NCBI GenBank assembly: GCA_015179025.1
Contig: WHUX01000076.1
Span: forward strand, 1-64,000
DNA: 64,000 nt
Reading direction: 5' to 3'
Source: Terfezia claveryi
Lineage: Eukaryota; Ascomycota; Pezizomycetes; Pezizales; Pezizaceae
Below the pieces are notes generated by a model. It worked only from the letters and a program-made list of their open reading frames with translations. It ran no database searches and was not told the DNA's origin. The position numbers were made by a program, and so were the translations under genes. Shown piece by piece: positions 12,201 to 22,075 of this stretch. Each line of letters opens with the position of its first letter. Position 1 is the first letter of the stretch.

Positions 12201-13275
12201 TCTATCAGCGGAATCGTGTGGTCATATGGCCGGTGGGGCGCCAGCTTCTCCGCGGCTTTTTCCGAGAACAGATCAATAAACTCGTGATATTCATCCGGGA
12301 CCATAGCCTTCCACTCCTCCTTAGGCCGCATCTTGTTGATTTCCAGGTTGACCTCATATATAGATAGGGCATGAGCCTTCAGCTTATGCCTCCTGGTGAG
12401 GTAAGCGAAAGCCCCTGCCCCGATGAAGCTAACATTCAGAGGTTTTTGGGGACTCGGGGGCACAGAGGGGACAGGGGGAACCGGGGGCACAGGGGAAACC
12501 GGGGGCACAGGGGAAATCGGGGGCACAGGGGGAAAAGCGGGGGGAAAAGGGGAATTGGCATGAGGTGCACAGGCAGGTGCACCACCTGGGTCAGGTGGAT
12601 TATCGGAGTGGGCAAGGCACACAACCCAGTGATGGTGGCCTTTGGATTCCCGCAGTGCTTTTTGCAATATTGGCTGTTGAACTGCATGGTGTAGGAGCCG
12701 AAGCTAACCGATACATCATGCATTCTAAGCCAGGGGATTCCAAGGACAATCGGGTATTTGAGCTTTGTCATGAACATTGGGAGGTTTGCTTCGAAGTGAT
12801 CCCCGACCAGGGCAGGCACACACGCAATATCGGTGATATCGCCAGAGGAGATGGGCCGACCATCGATGACATCCAGAACACGGGGGGTTTTGAGCTTTGA
12901 CGTCGGTATGGAGAATTTGCTGACAAAGGCCTGGTCAACGAATGCAATTCCTGAAGCTCCGCAATCTATAAGGGCTGACGTGGTGATTGTTCTATCATTG
13001 ATATTGAGCGAGATAGATACAACAAAATGCTCGCTGAACAAGCGAGATTCGTCAACAACAGAAGAAGCAGAAAAAACAGAAAATGCAGACAAAGACAAAT
13101 GGCCTGGGGCAGGTCCCTTGCTAGTGTCAGTAACTAGGCAAGGGACTCCTCTTTTCCCGACTCTTCCCCAACTTCTTCGATCCTGGCTTCCGAGATGGCA
13201 TGAGCGGCCAGGGAGCGGTTTTTTCGGAGGGGATATGCCGCAATAAAGTGGTCCCCTTTTCCACACGCAATGCAC
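9203..13275 (-). pseudogene. pol: Gypsy pol, copy 1 (protease-RT-RNase H-integrase-chromodomain), broken
   Basis: All pol domains are present but split by lesions relative to copy 2. The protease motif DCGASG lies near 12960. RT ([18 protein letters not shown], then YLDDILIY) lies at about 12167-11392. RNase H, the zinc-binding H-H-C-C region, the integrase core ([27 protein letters not shown]), the GPF motif and a chromodomain (VEEVLDSWKRYGHLQYKVKWLG) at about 9350-9210 follow. Stops seen against copy 2: 11857-11859 (CGA to TGA), 11392-11394 (TGG to TAG), about 11143 (CGA to TGA), 10391-10393 (TGG to TGA) and 10295-10297 (AAA to TAA). Single-base deletions occur near 11970 and in a C-run at about 10912-10918. 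The protease-RT junction near 12190 is also out of frame. It is not functional as it stands. Confidence 0.9.
10655..10850 (-). repeat. 18 bp minisatellite coding an Ala-Glu linker (copy 1)
   Basis: A run of 18 bp units codes AEAEAN repeatedly, with variants AEAKAN and AEAEVN, between RNase H and the integrase zinc-binding region. Copy 2 has the same array at 16490-16680. The AEAKAN variant lies at a different unit, so the arrays have shuffled since the copies separated. Confidence 0.85.
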
Positions 13276-14321
13276 AACCCATTAGTGCGGCGGCAGTCCC
13301 TTTCCTCCTGGGTTAGTCGAGGCCTTCCCGATGATAGGTCTATAGGGGTGGGCCCTCCCGCCACCAATAATGGATGTGCTGGTTTATTGGCGAGGGCAGG
13401 GGCCTGAGCTATTTTGGTGGGTTGTGGGAGACGGGGTGCTGGCCTGAACGTGGGGCGGTTGCGGAGCCGGGACATCTGCTGTTCCACCCGGGAAGCCTGG
13501 TCAATCAATTCGTCCAGGGTTTTGGCTTCCGGGAGGCTGACCATAGCCTGCTGGATTTCGTCATTTAGCCCTTTCTGGAATTGCTCCAGTTTGGACTGGT
13601 CATTCCATCGGACCTCCGCCGCCAATCTCGAGAATTCTGCCACATAAGTGGACAGATCGGTGTTTTTCTACCTGAGGGCTCGGAGGGCCCTACTGGCAGT
13701 GCCAATGGCATCGGGGTCCCCGAACGCCCTATCCAGGATTGTAAAAAGGGCCGAGATATCGTCAAGCTTGATCCCGGTTTCAAGGACATATGGCTGGATC
13801 TGGTCACAAGCTTTCCCCTCCAGCAAGGCGAAAACGTATGCCAGTCGGTGTTGTTCTGACGGGAATCTGGCAGAATCCCCATTCAGCTTGAGGTTGACAG
13901 CATTTTTCCAGGCTCGTAGGCGAACCCGGTCCCCATTGAACTTGGGGGGTGTTGGAATGCTTTCGGTCTTGTTGCTGCTGGCTGGTATTGCAAGGTTCCC
14001 TAGAGTGCGGCTGAGGTTTTGGACCGTAGTCCGTTCGTTGGCCAGGGCAAGGTTCAGATAGTCGAGATCGGTCTGGAGGACCGTGATCTCTTCGTCGGCG
14101 GATCTCAATTTTTGTTCAGCCACGGCCAGGCTGTTTTCAGCCATGGCCAGGTTGTTTTCAGCCACGGCCAGGCTGTTGCCGAGTTCGGCCCCGATGGCAT
14201 CTATGGCCTCGAAGATGTTGATGATTTCTCGACGGTAGGTATTCAACTCATTCAAGCCTGAGGGTATGGGGGAGCTCCTCCAGGTTTGAAACCTGACAGC
14301 GGGTAGAGGGATTCTGGACAT
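13134..14321 (-). pseudogene. gag: Gypsy gag, copy 1, one premature stop
   Basis: It is the same protein as copy 2 gag, starting at the ATG at 14321. It is interrupted at 13668-13670 by TAG where copy 2 has CAG, a CpA to TpA change. After the stop the frame continues through the CCHC knuckle ([15 protein letters not shown], in which the last Cys has become Tyr) to the normal stop at 13134. The frameshift heptamer GGGAAAA is kept at 13152-13158. Loss of the last zinc ligand is a second lesion. Confidence 0.88.
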
Positions 14322-14357
14322 GACAGCGTACCAGTTAGTCGATAAGATCCAACGTAG

Positions 14358-14821
14358 TGTAACAACGGCTCTGGAGACAAGGCGACCAAGGAGTACGCTG
14401 AGGCAAGGGCAGGGCTAGGGCAACACACACGTAGGAACACTACGTGTGTGACTAGGGGAAGGATGGGATGGGGGGCAAGGGCAAGAGGCAAGAGAGGCAG
14501 AGGGCAAGGGGCACGAGACACGCGGAGGCAGTTGCCGCATGTGTCGGAGGGGGGCAGCTGTGCTGCAGAGTTATTCACGGGACAAGGCAAGACGAGGGGG
14601 TGTACAAGGGGGTACACCTTCGCGGAGAGAGGCAAGGTCTGTATTAGGATACAAGACGTTGGATAGGGATCCAACGAGAGGGCGGAGAGAGCAAGCTATA
14701 TATACAGGCTTCCTTCCTGGCCAAGGCCATCGGAAGGAATAAGGTTCCCAAGACCCCTTATCTCGGGAGCCGAGATAACAACAACGAGGTCAGACTAGGC
14801 TGGGAAGGGACGGTTGTGACA
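14358..14821 (-). repeat. LTR 2 (shared: 5' LTR of copy 1 and 3' LTR of copy 2)
   Basis: It is 464 bp with TG...CA ends on the minus strand. It serves both internal regions, the mark of a tandem LTR-element array. By eye it shows about 13 differences from LTR 1 and about 16 from LTR 3. After it (minus direction) the leader runs CTACGTTGGATCTTATCG. A TGG lies seven bases in, but I could not assign a tRNA primer. Confidence 0.92.
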
Positions 14822-15028
14822 CTATCCCCCTTTAGGCTTGGAGCCCCAGCGACGAAAGGCAAGGCGAAAGGCAAGGTGAAAAAACAAACAAACAAACAAA
14901 CAAACAGAAGAGGCGAACAAAACCAATAACCCATAACACAACCCCAACGCCGGAAGTACGTACCAACAATAACCACGACATCAACGACAATAACAACCCT
15001 GCTAACCAATTCCCGGACGATAAGAACA

Positions 15029-15718
15029 TCACTGGGCGGGGCGAGGCTTCTGGGGGTAACGCTGGTGGAACAGTGTGACCAAGTCCTGTGCGTTTTCCAG
15101 GTCCTCCGCTGGTTGCCAGGTCGTCTCCTCATCTCCCAGCCATTTGACCTTGTACTGCAGATGCCCATACCTCTTCCGCGAGTCCAATACTTCCTCCACC
15201 TCCCATTCTTCTTCACCTTCGATAACCACGGGGGGAGGTGGGGGGTGTTTTTGTCCTAGAAGAGGGTCCTCTGCGGCAGGCTCGATCTCAGAAACATGGA
15301 CGACCGGGTGGCATTTGATGTCCTTGGGGAACCTCAATCGATAGGCATGAGTACCCACAGCGGCCAACACCTCGAATGGACCCAAGAACTTGTGGTCGAG
15401 CTTGCGAGATGGCCGCTCTGTCCGGAAGTGCCGGCTGGAGAGCCACACCTTGTCCCCTGGCTGGTATCTGGAGGCTGGCAGCCGTGATCCATTGGCATAC
15501 TCAGCTTGCCTGGCTTGGGCATATCCCAGCTCGGCTTTCAGGGTACGGTGGAGTTCAGCGATTTCAACCGCGAACTCCTTAGCTGGGGGGTGGGCTTTTT
15601 GCAGGGGCGCCAGAGCATCCACGAACCGGGGGTGCCCACCGTAATTAGCCAGGAAAGGAGAGGTTTTGGAGGATTCCGAGAACTGGTTGTTCGCAGCGAA
15701 TTCGCAGGTGGCCAGCAA
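15029..15718 (-). CDS. pol: Integrase C-terminal part and chromodomain, copy 2
   Basis: This frame follows directly, in frame, after the TAG at 15737-15739 and holds the rest of pol (229 codons). It contains the end of the integrase core (TCEFAANNQFSESSKTSPF), the GPF module (KFLGPFEVLAAVGTHAYRL) and a chromodomain (EEEWEVEEVLDS, YGHLQYKVKWLGDEETTW) in the last 60 residues. Chromodomains at the integrase end are known to steer chromoviruses toward marked chromatin. In the element's original state this was one protein with the upstream RT-integrase frame. The only break between them is the single CAG to TAG change. Confidence 0.9.
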   Translation of the reverse strand: MLATCEFAANNQFSESSKTSPFLANYGGHPRFVDALAPLQKAHPPAKEFAVEIAELHRTLKAELGYAQARQAEYANGSRLPASRYQPGDKVWLSSRHFRTERPSRKLDHKFLGPFEVLAAVGTHAYRLRFPKDIKCHPVVHVSEIEPAAEDPLLGQKHPPPPPVVIEGEEEWEVEEVLDSRKRYGHLQYKVKWLGDEETTWQPAEDLENAQDLVTLFHQRYPQKPRPAQ

Positions 15719-15736
15719 CGAAACCCAGTTATCCTG

Positions 15737-17995
15737 CTAGTAGTTGATGAAGGCCCGCAGATACTGCTCCATGATAGCGTTCATTCTCTCCGATTGGCCG
15801 TCCGTCTGGGGGTGATATGCCGTTGATAAGTGCACTTTAATCCCCAGAAGCTCGTAGAAGACTCTCCAAAAGTCCGAGGTGAACTGAGGGCCACGGTCAG
15901 ACACGATCGATTCAGGGAGGCCATGATACCGGAATACATTATTGAGGTAGAGGTTGGCTAACTCTAGGGCAGAGCAGGTATCCCAGCAAGGTATAACATG
16001 CCTCATCTTTGTCAACTGATCAACCACCATCAGGATGGCGTTGAACCCCGAGTCTTCCGGCAATCCTGTCACGAAATCCATGGTAAGGTGCAGCCAGGGC
16101 CGATCCGGAATCTCCAAAGGTTTCAGGGTCCTGTACGGGGCATGGCGGACAGGCTTAGCACGCTTGCAAACATGGCAGTTCCATATGTACCGCTCCACTT
16201 CCTTCTGCTGGTCAATCCAGGTGTATTCCCTGGCCAGAAGCTCTAACGTCTTGGCCACTTCAGGGTGACCCGCCACCAGGGTATCGTGGTGTTCCTCGAT
16301 CAGCCTCAGGCGTAACCCTCCTACTTCTGGTATATAGAGCTGTTCCCGGTGGTATAGGAGGCCTTCCTGGACGGTGCACTCGGCCAGGGAGATTTTGGGG
16401 TAGCGGCGCTGGCCGGAATCCACTGCGGCGATAATTTCCTTGGCCAGGGGGTCATCCTCGTATGCCTGTCTCACCAGTTGTCGGAGGTCAGCTCTTGCCT
16501 CAGCCTCCGCTTTAGCATTAGCCTCAGCTTCAGCATTAACCTCAGCTTCAGCATTAGCCTCAGCTTCAGCATTAGCCTTAGCTTCAGCATTAGCCTCAGC
16601 TTCAGCATTAGCCTCAGCTTCAGCATTAGCCTCAGCTTCAGCATCAGCCCCAGCCTCAGCTTCAGCAAGGACATTGGCCGCTAGATCAATGTTTTCGGGC
16701 TTCAATACCACATGATTTTGGTATTTTAGCCTTTCATCCCCCCCCTTAGGGAGGTCACCTGATCTCCTAGTCAAGGCGTCCGGTTTCCCACCAGCCTTGC
16801 CTGGCCGGTATTTGATCTTGAAGTTGAACCGAGATAAGAACTCCGACCATCTGGCCTGCCGTCGGTTAAGCAGTTTGGTGGTGGTGAAATACTCAAGGTT
16901 CTTATGATCGGACAACACCTCGATAATCCCCTTGGCTGACTCCAGATGTGGCCTCCACTCCTCGAATGCTCGCACGATGGCCATCAGCTCCTTGTCGTAG
17001 ATCTCGTAGTTGCACTCGGCCGGGGAGTGCTTTTTCGAGAAGTAGGCCACTGGGTGGAGGATACCGTTATCATCGTTCTGAGACAGGATTCCTGCGGACA
17101 CATAGTCGGAGGCATCGGTTTCGACAACACACTCCTGGTCAGGGTTGAAATGGGCGAGGATCGGTGCTGAGTAGAAGGCTTCCTTAAGGTTCTGGAAGGC
17201 AGATTGGGCTTCTGGATTCCAGTCGAAACGCCGGTCTTTTTTGGTCAGGGCGGTGAGGGGGGCTACGATCTTCGAATATCCCAGGATAAAATGCCGGTAA
17301 AAGTTGGCGAACCCCAGGAATGCCTGGACATCCTTGAGATTCGCTGGAATTTGCCATTCTTGGACAGCGGTAACCTTGGCAGGGTCCATCCTGATGCCCT
17401 CCGTGGTGATGATTAACCCTAGATACTTGACCTCTTGCACATGAAACTCACATTTCTCGGGCTTGAGGTACAATCTGACTTGCTCCAGCTTTTCCAACAC
17501 TTGGCGAACATGGATTTTGTGCTCTGCCAGGGTATCCGAATAGATCAGGATATCGTCAAGGTAGGCCGTGCAGAACACATCCAGAAAGTCTCGCAGGGTG
17601 TCATTGATAAAGTGCTGGAAAGAGGCCGGGGCATTAGTCAACCCAAAAGGCATAACATTATACTCAAAGTGGCCATAACGAGTTCGGAAGGCAGTTTTCC
17701 ACTCCTCCCCCTCGGTGATCCGTACCAGGTTGTATGCCCCTCTCAAATCCAGTTTGGTGAACCATTTGGCCTTGGAGGGCCTGGCTAATGTCTCCTGGAT
17801 TAGGGGTAGGGGGTACCTGTTTTTGACCGTTATCTCCTTTAGGCCCCGGTAATCGACACACAACCGGAGGGAGCCGTCCGATTTCTTCACGAAAAGCACC
17901 GGAGCACCCGCTGGTGAGGAGCTGTGGCGAATGAAGCTCTTGTTGAGGTTTTCCTCCAAGTATTTCTTTAAAGCTTCCAGCTCAAACCGTGACAT
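15737..17995 (-). CDS. pol: Reverse transcriptase-RNase H-integrase, copy 2 (752 codons, ends at a premature TAG)
   Basis: The domain order is clear. RT spans about residues 1-260 ([25 protein letters not shown], catalytic [11 protein letters not shown]). RNase H is marked by [17 protein letters not shown]. The AEAEAN linker follows. The integrase zinc-binding region has two His (HHDTLVAGH) and two Cys (CHVCKRAK). The DDE core is present ([43 protein letters not shown]). The frame ends at TAG 15737-15739, where copy 1 still has CAG, so the stop is a CpA to TpA change. The start is joined to the protease frame only if one base is restored in the G-run near 18013. All catalytic residues I can place are present. 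Confidence 0.93.
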   Translation of the reverse strand: MSRFELEALKKYLEENLNKSFIRHSSSPAGAPVLFVKKSDGSLRLCVDYRGLKEITVKNRYPLPLIQETLARPSKAKWFTKLDLRGAYNLVRITEGEEWKTAFRTRYGHFEYNVMPFGLTNAPASFQHFINDTLRDFLDVFCTAYLDDILIYSDTLAEHKIHVRQVLEKLEQVRLYLKPEKCEFHVQEVKYLGLIITTEGIRMDPAKVTAVQEWQIPANLKDVQAFLGFANFYRHFILGYSKIVAPLTALTKKDRRFDWNPEAQSAFQNLKEAFYSAPILAHFNPDQECVVETDASDYVSAGILSQNDDNGILHPVAYFSKKHSPAECNYEIYDKELMAIVRAFEEWRPHLESAKGIIEVLSDHKNLEYFTTTKLLNRRQARWSEFLSRFNFKIKYRPGKAGGKPDALTRRSGDLPKGGDERLKYQNHVVLKPENIDLAANVLAEAEAGADAEAEANAEAEANAEAEANAEAKANAEAEANAEAEVNAEAEANAKAEAEARADLRQLVRQAYEDDPLAKEIIAAVDSGQRRYPKISLAECTVQEGLLYHREQLYIPEVGGLRLRLIEEHHDTLVAGHPEVAKTLELLAREYTWIDQQKEVERYIWNCHVCKRAKPVRHAPYRTLKPLEIPDRPWLHLTMDFVTGLPEDSGFNAILMVVDQLTKMRHVIPCWDTCSALELANLYLNNVFRYHGLPESIVSDRGPQFTSDFWRVFYELLGIKVHLSTAYHPQTDGQSERMNAIMEQYLRAFINY
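16490..16680 (-). repeat. 18 bp minisatellite coding an Ala-Glu linker (copy 2)
   Basis: It is the same array as in copy 1, with seven Asn-ended hexads. The AEAKAN variant is the fourth unit here and the fifth in copy 1. It lies between RNase H and integrase. Confidence 0.85.
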
Positions 17996-19104
17996 TCCGT
18001 AGAGGGGCCCATAGGGGGGGTCTTACCCTCTATTAGCGGAATCGTGTGGTCATATAGCCGGTGGGGCGCCAGCTTCTCCCCAGCTTTTTCCGAGAACAGA
18101 TTAATAAACTCATGATATTCATTCGGGACCATAGCCTTCCACTCCTCCTTAAGCCGCATCTTGTTGATTTCCAGGTTAACCTTATGTATAGATAGGGCAT
18201 GAGCCTTCAGCTTGTGCCTCCTGGTGAGATAAGCGAAAGCCCCTGCCCCGATGAAGCTAACATTCAGAGGTTTTTGGGGACCCGGGGGCACAGAGGGGAC
18301 AGGGGGAACTGGGGGCATAGGGGAAACTGGGGGCACAGGGGAAATCGGGGGCACAGGGGGAAAAGCGGGGGGAACAGGGGAATTGGCATCGAGGTGCGCA
18401 GGCAGGTGCACCACCTGGGTCGGGTGGATTATCGGGGTGGGCAAGGCACACAACCCAGTGATGGTGGCCTTTGGATTCCCGCAGTGCTTTTTGCAATATT
18501 GGCTGTTGAACTGCAGGGTGTAGGAGCCGAAGCTGACCGATACATCATGCATTCTAAGCCAGGGGATTCCAAGGACAATCTGGTATTTGAGCTTTGTCAC
18601 GAACATTGGGAGGTTTGCTTCGAAGTGATCCCCGACTAGGGCAGGCACGCATGCAATATCGGTGATATCGCCAGAGGAGATGGGCCGACCGTCGATGACA
18701 TCCAGAACATGGGGGGTTTTGAGCTTTGACGTCGGTATGGAGAATTTGCTGAAAAAGGCCTGGTCAACGAATGCAATTCCTGAAGCTCCGCAATCTATAA
18801 GGGCTGACGTGGTGATTGTTCTATCATTGATATTGAGCGAGATATTTACAACAAAATGCTTGCTGAACAAGCGAGATTCGACAACAACAGAAGAAGCAGA
18901 AAAAACAGAAAATGCAGACAAAGACAAATGGCCTGGGGCAGGTCCCTTGCTAGTGTCAGTAACTAGGCAAGGGACTCCCCTTTTCCCGACTCTTCCCCAA
19001 CTTCTTCGATCCTGGCTTCCGAGATGGCATGAGCAGCCAGGGAGCAGTTTTTTCGGAGGGGACATGCCACAATAAAGTGGTCCCCTTTTCCACACGCAAT
19101 GCAC
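17968..19104 (-). CDS. pol: Protease and Pro-rich spacer of pol, copy 2
   Basis: The frame lies in -1 relative to gag and overlaps its end by 142 bp. It carries the aspartic protease motif [15 protein letters not shown] and a downstream [10 protein letters not shown], as in gypsy proteases. A Pro-Val repeat follows ([14 protein letters not shown]), then a conserved linker ([20 protein letters not shown]). It ends out of frame at CHGLSWKL just where the RT frame should begin with the usual PYGPLYGMS. One G in the G-run at 18013-18020 restores that join. The start given is only the first Met in the frame. In the element this region is reached by frameshifting from gag. Confidence 0.88.
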   Translation of the reverse strand: MHCVWKRGPLYCGMSPPKKLLPGCSCHLGSQDRRSWGRVGKRGVPCLVTDTSKGPAPGHLSLSAFSVFSASSVVVESRLFSKHFVVNISLNINDRTITTSALIDCGASGIAFVDQAFFSKFSIPTSKLKTPHVLDVIDGRPISSGDITDIACVPALVGDHFEANLPMFVTKLKYQIVLGIPWLRMHDVSVSFGSYTLQFNSQYCKKHCGNPKATITGLCALPTPIIHPTQVVHLPAHLDANSPVPPAFPPVPPISPVPPVSPMPPVPPVPSVPPGPQKPLNVSFIGAGAFAYLTRRHKLKAHALSIHKVNLEINKMRLKEEWKAMVPNEYHEFINLFSEKAGEKLAPHRLYDHTIPLIEGKTPPMGPSTECHGLSWKL

Positions 19105-20150
19105 AACCCATTAGTGAGGCGGCGGTCCCTTTCCTCCTGGGTTAGTCGAGGCCTTCCCGATGATAGGTCCATAGGGGTGGGCCCTCCTGCCACCAATGAT
19201 GGATGTGCTGGTTTATTGGCGGGGGCAGGGGCCTGAGCTATTTTGGTGGGTTGTGGGAGACGGGGTGCTGGCCTGAACGTGGGGCAGTTGTGGAGACGGG
19301 ACATCCGCTGTTCCACCCGGGAAGCCTGGTCAATCAATTTGTCCAGGGTTTTGGCTTCCGGGAGGCTCACCATGGCCTGCTGGATTTCGTCATTTAGCCC
19401 TTCCTGGAATTGCTCCAGTTTGGACTGGTCATTCCATCGGACCTCCACCGCCAATCTTGAGAATTCTGCCACATAAGTGGACAGATCGGTGTTTTTCTGC
19501 CTGAGGGCTCGGAGGGCCCTACTGGCAGTGCCAATGGCATCGGAGTCCCCGAACGCCCTATCCAGGATTGTAAAAAGGGCCGAGATATCGTCAAGCTTGA
19601 TCCCGGTTTCAAGGACATATGGCTGGATCTGGTCACAAGCTTTCCCCTCCAGCAAGGCGAAAACGTATGCCAGTCGGTGTTGTTCTGACGGGAATCTGGC
19701 AGAATCCCCGTTCAGCTTGAGGTTGACAGCATTTTTCCAGGCTAGTAGGCGAACCCGGTCCCTATTGAACTTGGAGGGTGTTGGAATGCTTTCAGTCTTG
19801 TTGCTGCTGGCTGGTATTGCAAGGTTCCCTAGAGCGCAGCTGAGGTTTTGGACCATAGTCCGTTCGTTGGCCAGGGCAAGGTTCAGATGGTCGAGATCAG
19901 TCTGGAGGACCGTGATCTCTTCGTCAGCGGATCTCAATTTTTGTTCAGCCACGGCCAGGCTGTTTTCAGCCACGGCCAGGTTGTTTTCAGCCACGGCCAG
20001 GCTGTTGCCGAGTTCGGCCCCGATGGCATCCATGGCCTCGAAGATGTCGATGATTTCTCGATGGTAGGCATTCAACTCGTTCAAGCCTGAGGGTATGGGG
20101 GAGCTCCTCCAGGTTTGAAACCTAACAGCGGGTAGAGGGATTCCGGACAT
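18963..20150 (-). CDS. gag: Gag polyprotein, copy 2 (395 aa, intact)
   Basis: It starts at an ATG 36 bases after LTR 3. The N-terminal third holds short coiled-coil repeats (NSLAVAENNLAVAENSLAVAE). The gypsy gag core follows (FNRDRVRLLAWKNAVNLKLN, then AFGDSDAIGTASRALRALRQ). Near the C-terminus there is one CCHC zinc knuckle, [14 protein letters not shown], matching C-x2-C-x4-H-x4-C. It makes the particle shell and binds RNA. No lesion is visible. It ends TCG GGA AAA GGG GAG ... TAG, with a -1 slippery heptamer five codons before the last sense codon's stop region. Confidence 0.93.
   Translation of the reverse strand: MSGIPLPAVRFQTWRSSPIPSGLNELNAYHREIIDIFEAMDAIGAELGNSLAVAENNLAVAENSLAVAEQKLRSADEEITVLQTDLDHLNLALANERTMVQNLSCALGNLAIPASSNKTESIPTPSKFNRDRVRLLAWKNAVNLKLNGDSARFPSEQHRLAYVFALLEGKACDQIQPYVLETGIKLDDISALFTILDRAFGDSDAIGTASRALRALRQKNTDLSTYVAEFSRLAVEVRWNDQSKLEQFQEGLNDEIQQAMVSLPEAKTLDKLIDQASRVEQRMSRLHNCPTFRPAPRLPQPTKIAQAPAPANKPAHPSLVAGGPTPMDLSSGRPRLTQEERDRRLTNGLCIACGKGDHFIVACPLRKNCSLAAHAISEARIEEVGEESGKGESLA
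18981..18987 (-). promoter_or_regulatory. Probable -1 ribosomal frameshift site between gag and pol (copy 2)
   Basis: On the minus strand the heptamer G GGA AAA lies in the gag zero frame, in the last eight codons before the gag TAG at 18963-18965. A -1 slip here moves the ribosome into the protease frame ([12 protein letters not shown]). The X XXY YYZ form and the position fit programmed frameshifting as known in many LTR elements. Copy 1 keeps the heptamer at 13152-13158. I did not fold a downstream pseudoknot. Confidence 0.65.
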
Positions 20151-20186
20151 GACAGCGTACCAGTTGGTCGATAAGATCCAACGTAG

Positions 20187-20650
20187 TGTAACAATGGCTC
20201 TGGGGACAAGGCGACCAAGGAGTACGCCGAGGCAAGGGCAGGGCTAGGGCAACACACACGTAGGAACACTACGTGTGTGATTAGGGGAAGGCTGGGACGG
20301 GGGGCAAGGGCAAGAGGCAAGAGAGGCAGAGGGCAAGGGGCACGAGACACGCGAAGGTATTTGCCGCGTGTGTCGGAGGGGGGCAGCTGTGCTGCAGAGT
20401 TATTCACGGGACAAGGCAAGATGAGGGGGTGTACAAGGGGGTACACCTTCGTGGAGAGAGGCAAGGTCTGTATTAGGATACAAGACGTTGGATAGGGATC
20501 CAACGAGAAGGCGGAGAGAGCAAGCTATATATACAGGCTTTCTTCCTGGCCAAGGCCATCGGAAGGAATAAGGTTCCCGAGACCCCTTATCTCGGGAGCC
20601 GAGATAACAACAACGAGGTCAGACTAGGCTGGGAAGGGATGGTTGTGACA
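20187..20650 (-). repeat. LTR 3 (5' LTR of copy 2)
   Basis: It is 464 bp with TG...CA ends, followed by the right-hand GTACT duplication at 20651-20655. By eye it has about 16 differences from LTR 2, nearly all transitions. Confidence 0.92.
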
Positions 20651-21241
20651 GTACTCTTTAAACTGCTATTATTATTTAAAAAGTATACTAGTTTTTTAGG
20701 AATTTAAAAAACTTTTGTGTACTAGTAGTAGTATCAAGAAGTAGAGTAGAGAGAGAAGTAGTAGAAGCTATAGAAAGCTTTTTATTTTTGGTAAAAATAG
20801 TGCAATTAATTGTTTAATAGCCAGAACTACTATAGTATATACAAAGTTTATTATTAAGATGGTATTTATATACTTTAGTAGTAAGAGGACTATACTTTTG
20901 AGAGACTAAGAGATATATAGGGCCAAGGGCAGTTCTAAGAGAGGTAGAAGGAGTTAACAGGTAAAGAGCTAAAGTTGTAGGTTAATAGCTAGTTATAATA
21001 GCCTTAAGAGCCTTCTGAAAGTAATATAGTTTAGTATAATTATCTAGCTTAATATAAAGCTAAATAAATTCATTAAAGTTTTCTAGTAGAAAGGCTTAAA
21101 AAGATAGTACTATTCTAAAGATATCATTTGCTTCTTTTATAAAGAAGGAGATTTTTGTATAAACATCTAGCTTTAGAATAGTGATATAGGTAACAAACTC
21201 AATATAGTAAGTAGAACAATTTTTATTGTCCCATTAGTGGA
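20651..21241 (-). mobile_element. RIP-degraded gypsy, segment B, with gag C-terminal remnant
   Basis: The AT-rich sequence resumes right after the tandem gypsy pair. On the minus strand from 21241 down to about 20960 the frame reads WDNKNCSTYYIEFVTYITIL, then ...TKISFFIKEANDIFRIVLSF, stop, LLENFNEFI, stop, LYIKLDN. This matches the second half of a Ty3/gypsy gag domain (S..EY..EF, then ENF.EFI.L.I.LDN). The gag N-terminal half is not upstream here but at 35124-35385, beyond the 13.9 kb transposon. Confidence 0.75.
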
Positions 21242-21243
21242 AG

Positions 21244-21268
21244 CATCAGAAAGATTTTAGCTTGCATT
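21244..21268 (+). repeat. Left terminal inverted repeat of the 13.9 kb element
   Basis: It begins CATCAGAAAGATTTTAG and continues to TTGCATT. It pairs with 35098-35121 and is preceded by the AG duplication. Confidence 0.75.
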
Positions 21269-21672
21269 GAGTGCATGCCATGTACACAACGCCACTTTTC
21301 AAAACTGCACATTACCACATAATCTATTGCTTACAATGCTACTGCCGCGACATCCTCGCTTACAACTCATTTTCACTTCTTGCTTGCTAGATTTACAATC
21401 GGATGCTTTGCACCCACCTGCCAATGTCGCTCGCCTTTCTCTTAACTTTAGCAATATTGCTCATTATTCTCTACTCATCCCATCATCATCAATGCTTGCT
21501 TGACACTTCCCAAGTACCCTGCTAAGTGCTCTCTCTCCTAATGTTACTCTCTATAACTTTCTTACTGCCATTGTTTGCATCCACTTGTTTGCCTTCGCAA
21601 TGTCTGTTCTTCCAACTTCCACGGTGACAATATAATCCAATCTCCTTTACCATTCATATGCGATGCTCCCTT

Positions 21673-22075
21673 GCCTGTAACTCACTATTGCATGTCTCTC
21701 ACCCTTATTGGACGTGATAGAGGCGCTTTTGTTTGCAATGCATGCTCTATTGTTTGTCTCCTTCCATGTCATATCCATGATATAGGTACGTTCATAGGCC
21801 GCTCTCACTTGCCTGTAACTTGCTATCGCATATCCCTCACCCTTATCGGATATGATAGAGGTGCTTCTGTTTGCAACGCGTGCTCTATTATTTGTCTCCT
21901 TCCACATCACAATCATGATGTAGGTATGTTAGTAGACTTCTCTCCCTCGCTTGTCACTTGCTATCGCACTCTAGCTACATTGGATGGCATACAGGTGCTT
22001 CTGTTTCCAACAGGCATACGATTGTTTCTCCCTTTCCAAATCACTATAATATAGGTAGATGTTTGTGTGAAAGAT
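21673..22075. repeat. 138 bp tandem repeat, three units
   Basis: Units start near 21673, 21811 and 21949, exactly 138 bp apart, each opening GCCTGTAACT or the related GCTTGTCACTT. The first two are very similar; the third is diverged. The long plus-strand open frame across them (from about 21575) comes from the repeat having a length divisible by three, so I do not call it a gene. Confidence 0.8.

Larger units (their letters stand above)
8531..20650 (-). mobile_element. Tandem pair of chromodomain Ty3/gypsy elements sharing a middle LTR
   Basis: Three 464 bp LTRs (8531-8994, 14358-14821, 20187-20650) enclose two internal regions of about 5.36 kb, both read on the minus strand. The unit as a whole is flanked by a perfect 5 bp duplication, GTACT, at 8526-8530 and 20651-20655. 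Each LTR begins TG and ends CA on the minus strand. Copy 2 (right) is nearly intact. Copy 1 (left) has many stops and frameshifts. The order gag, protease, RT, RNase H, integrase, chromodomain is that of the fungal chromoviruses. The pair sits inside the older RIP-degraded gypsy. Confidence 0.93.

Noticed and set aside
14335..14357. tRNA primer binding site after the 5' LTR
   Set aside because: A TGG is seven bases from the LTR end, but the following bases did not match a tRNA 3' end that I can name with confidence.
21575..22054. 159-codon Cys-rich open frame, secreted-protein-like
   Set aside because: It spans 138 bp tandem repeats whose length is a multiple of three; the repeat explains the open frame, and the antisense strand is open as well.
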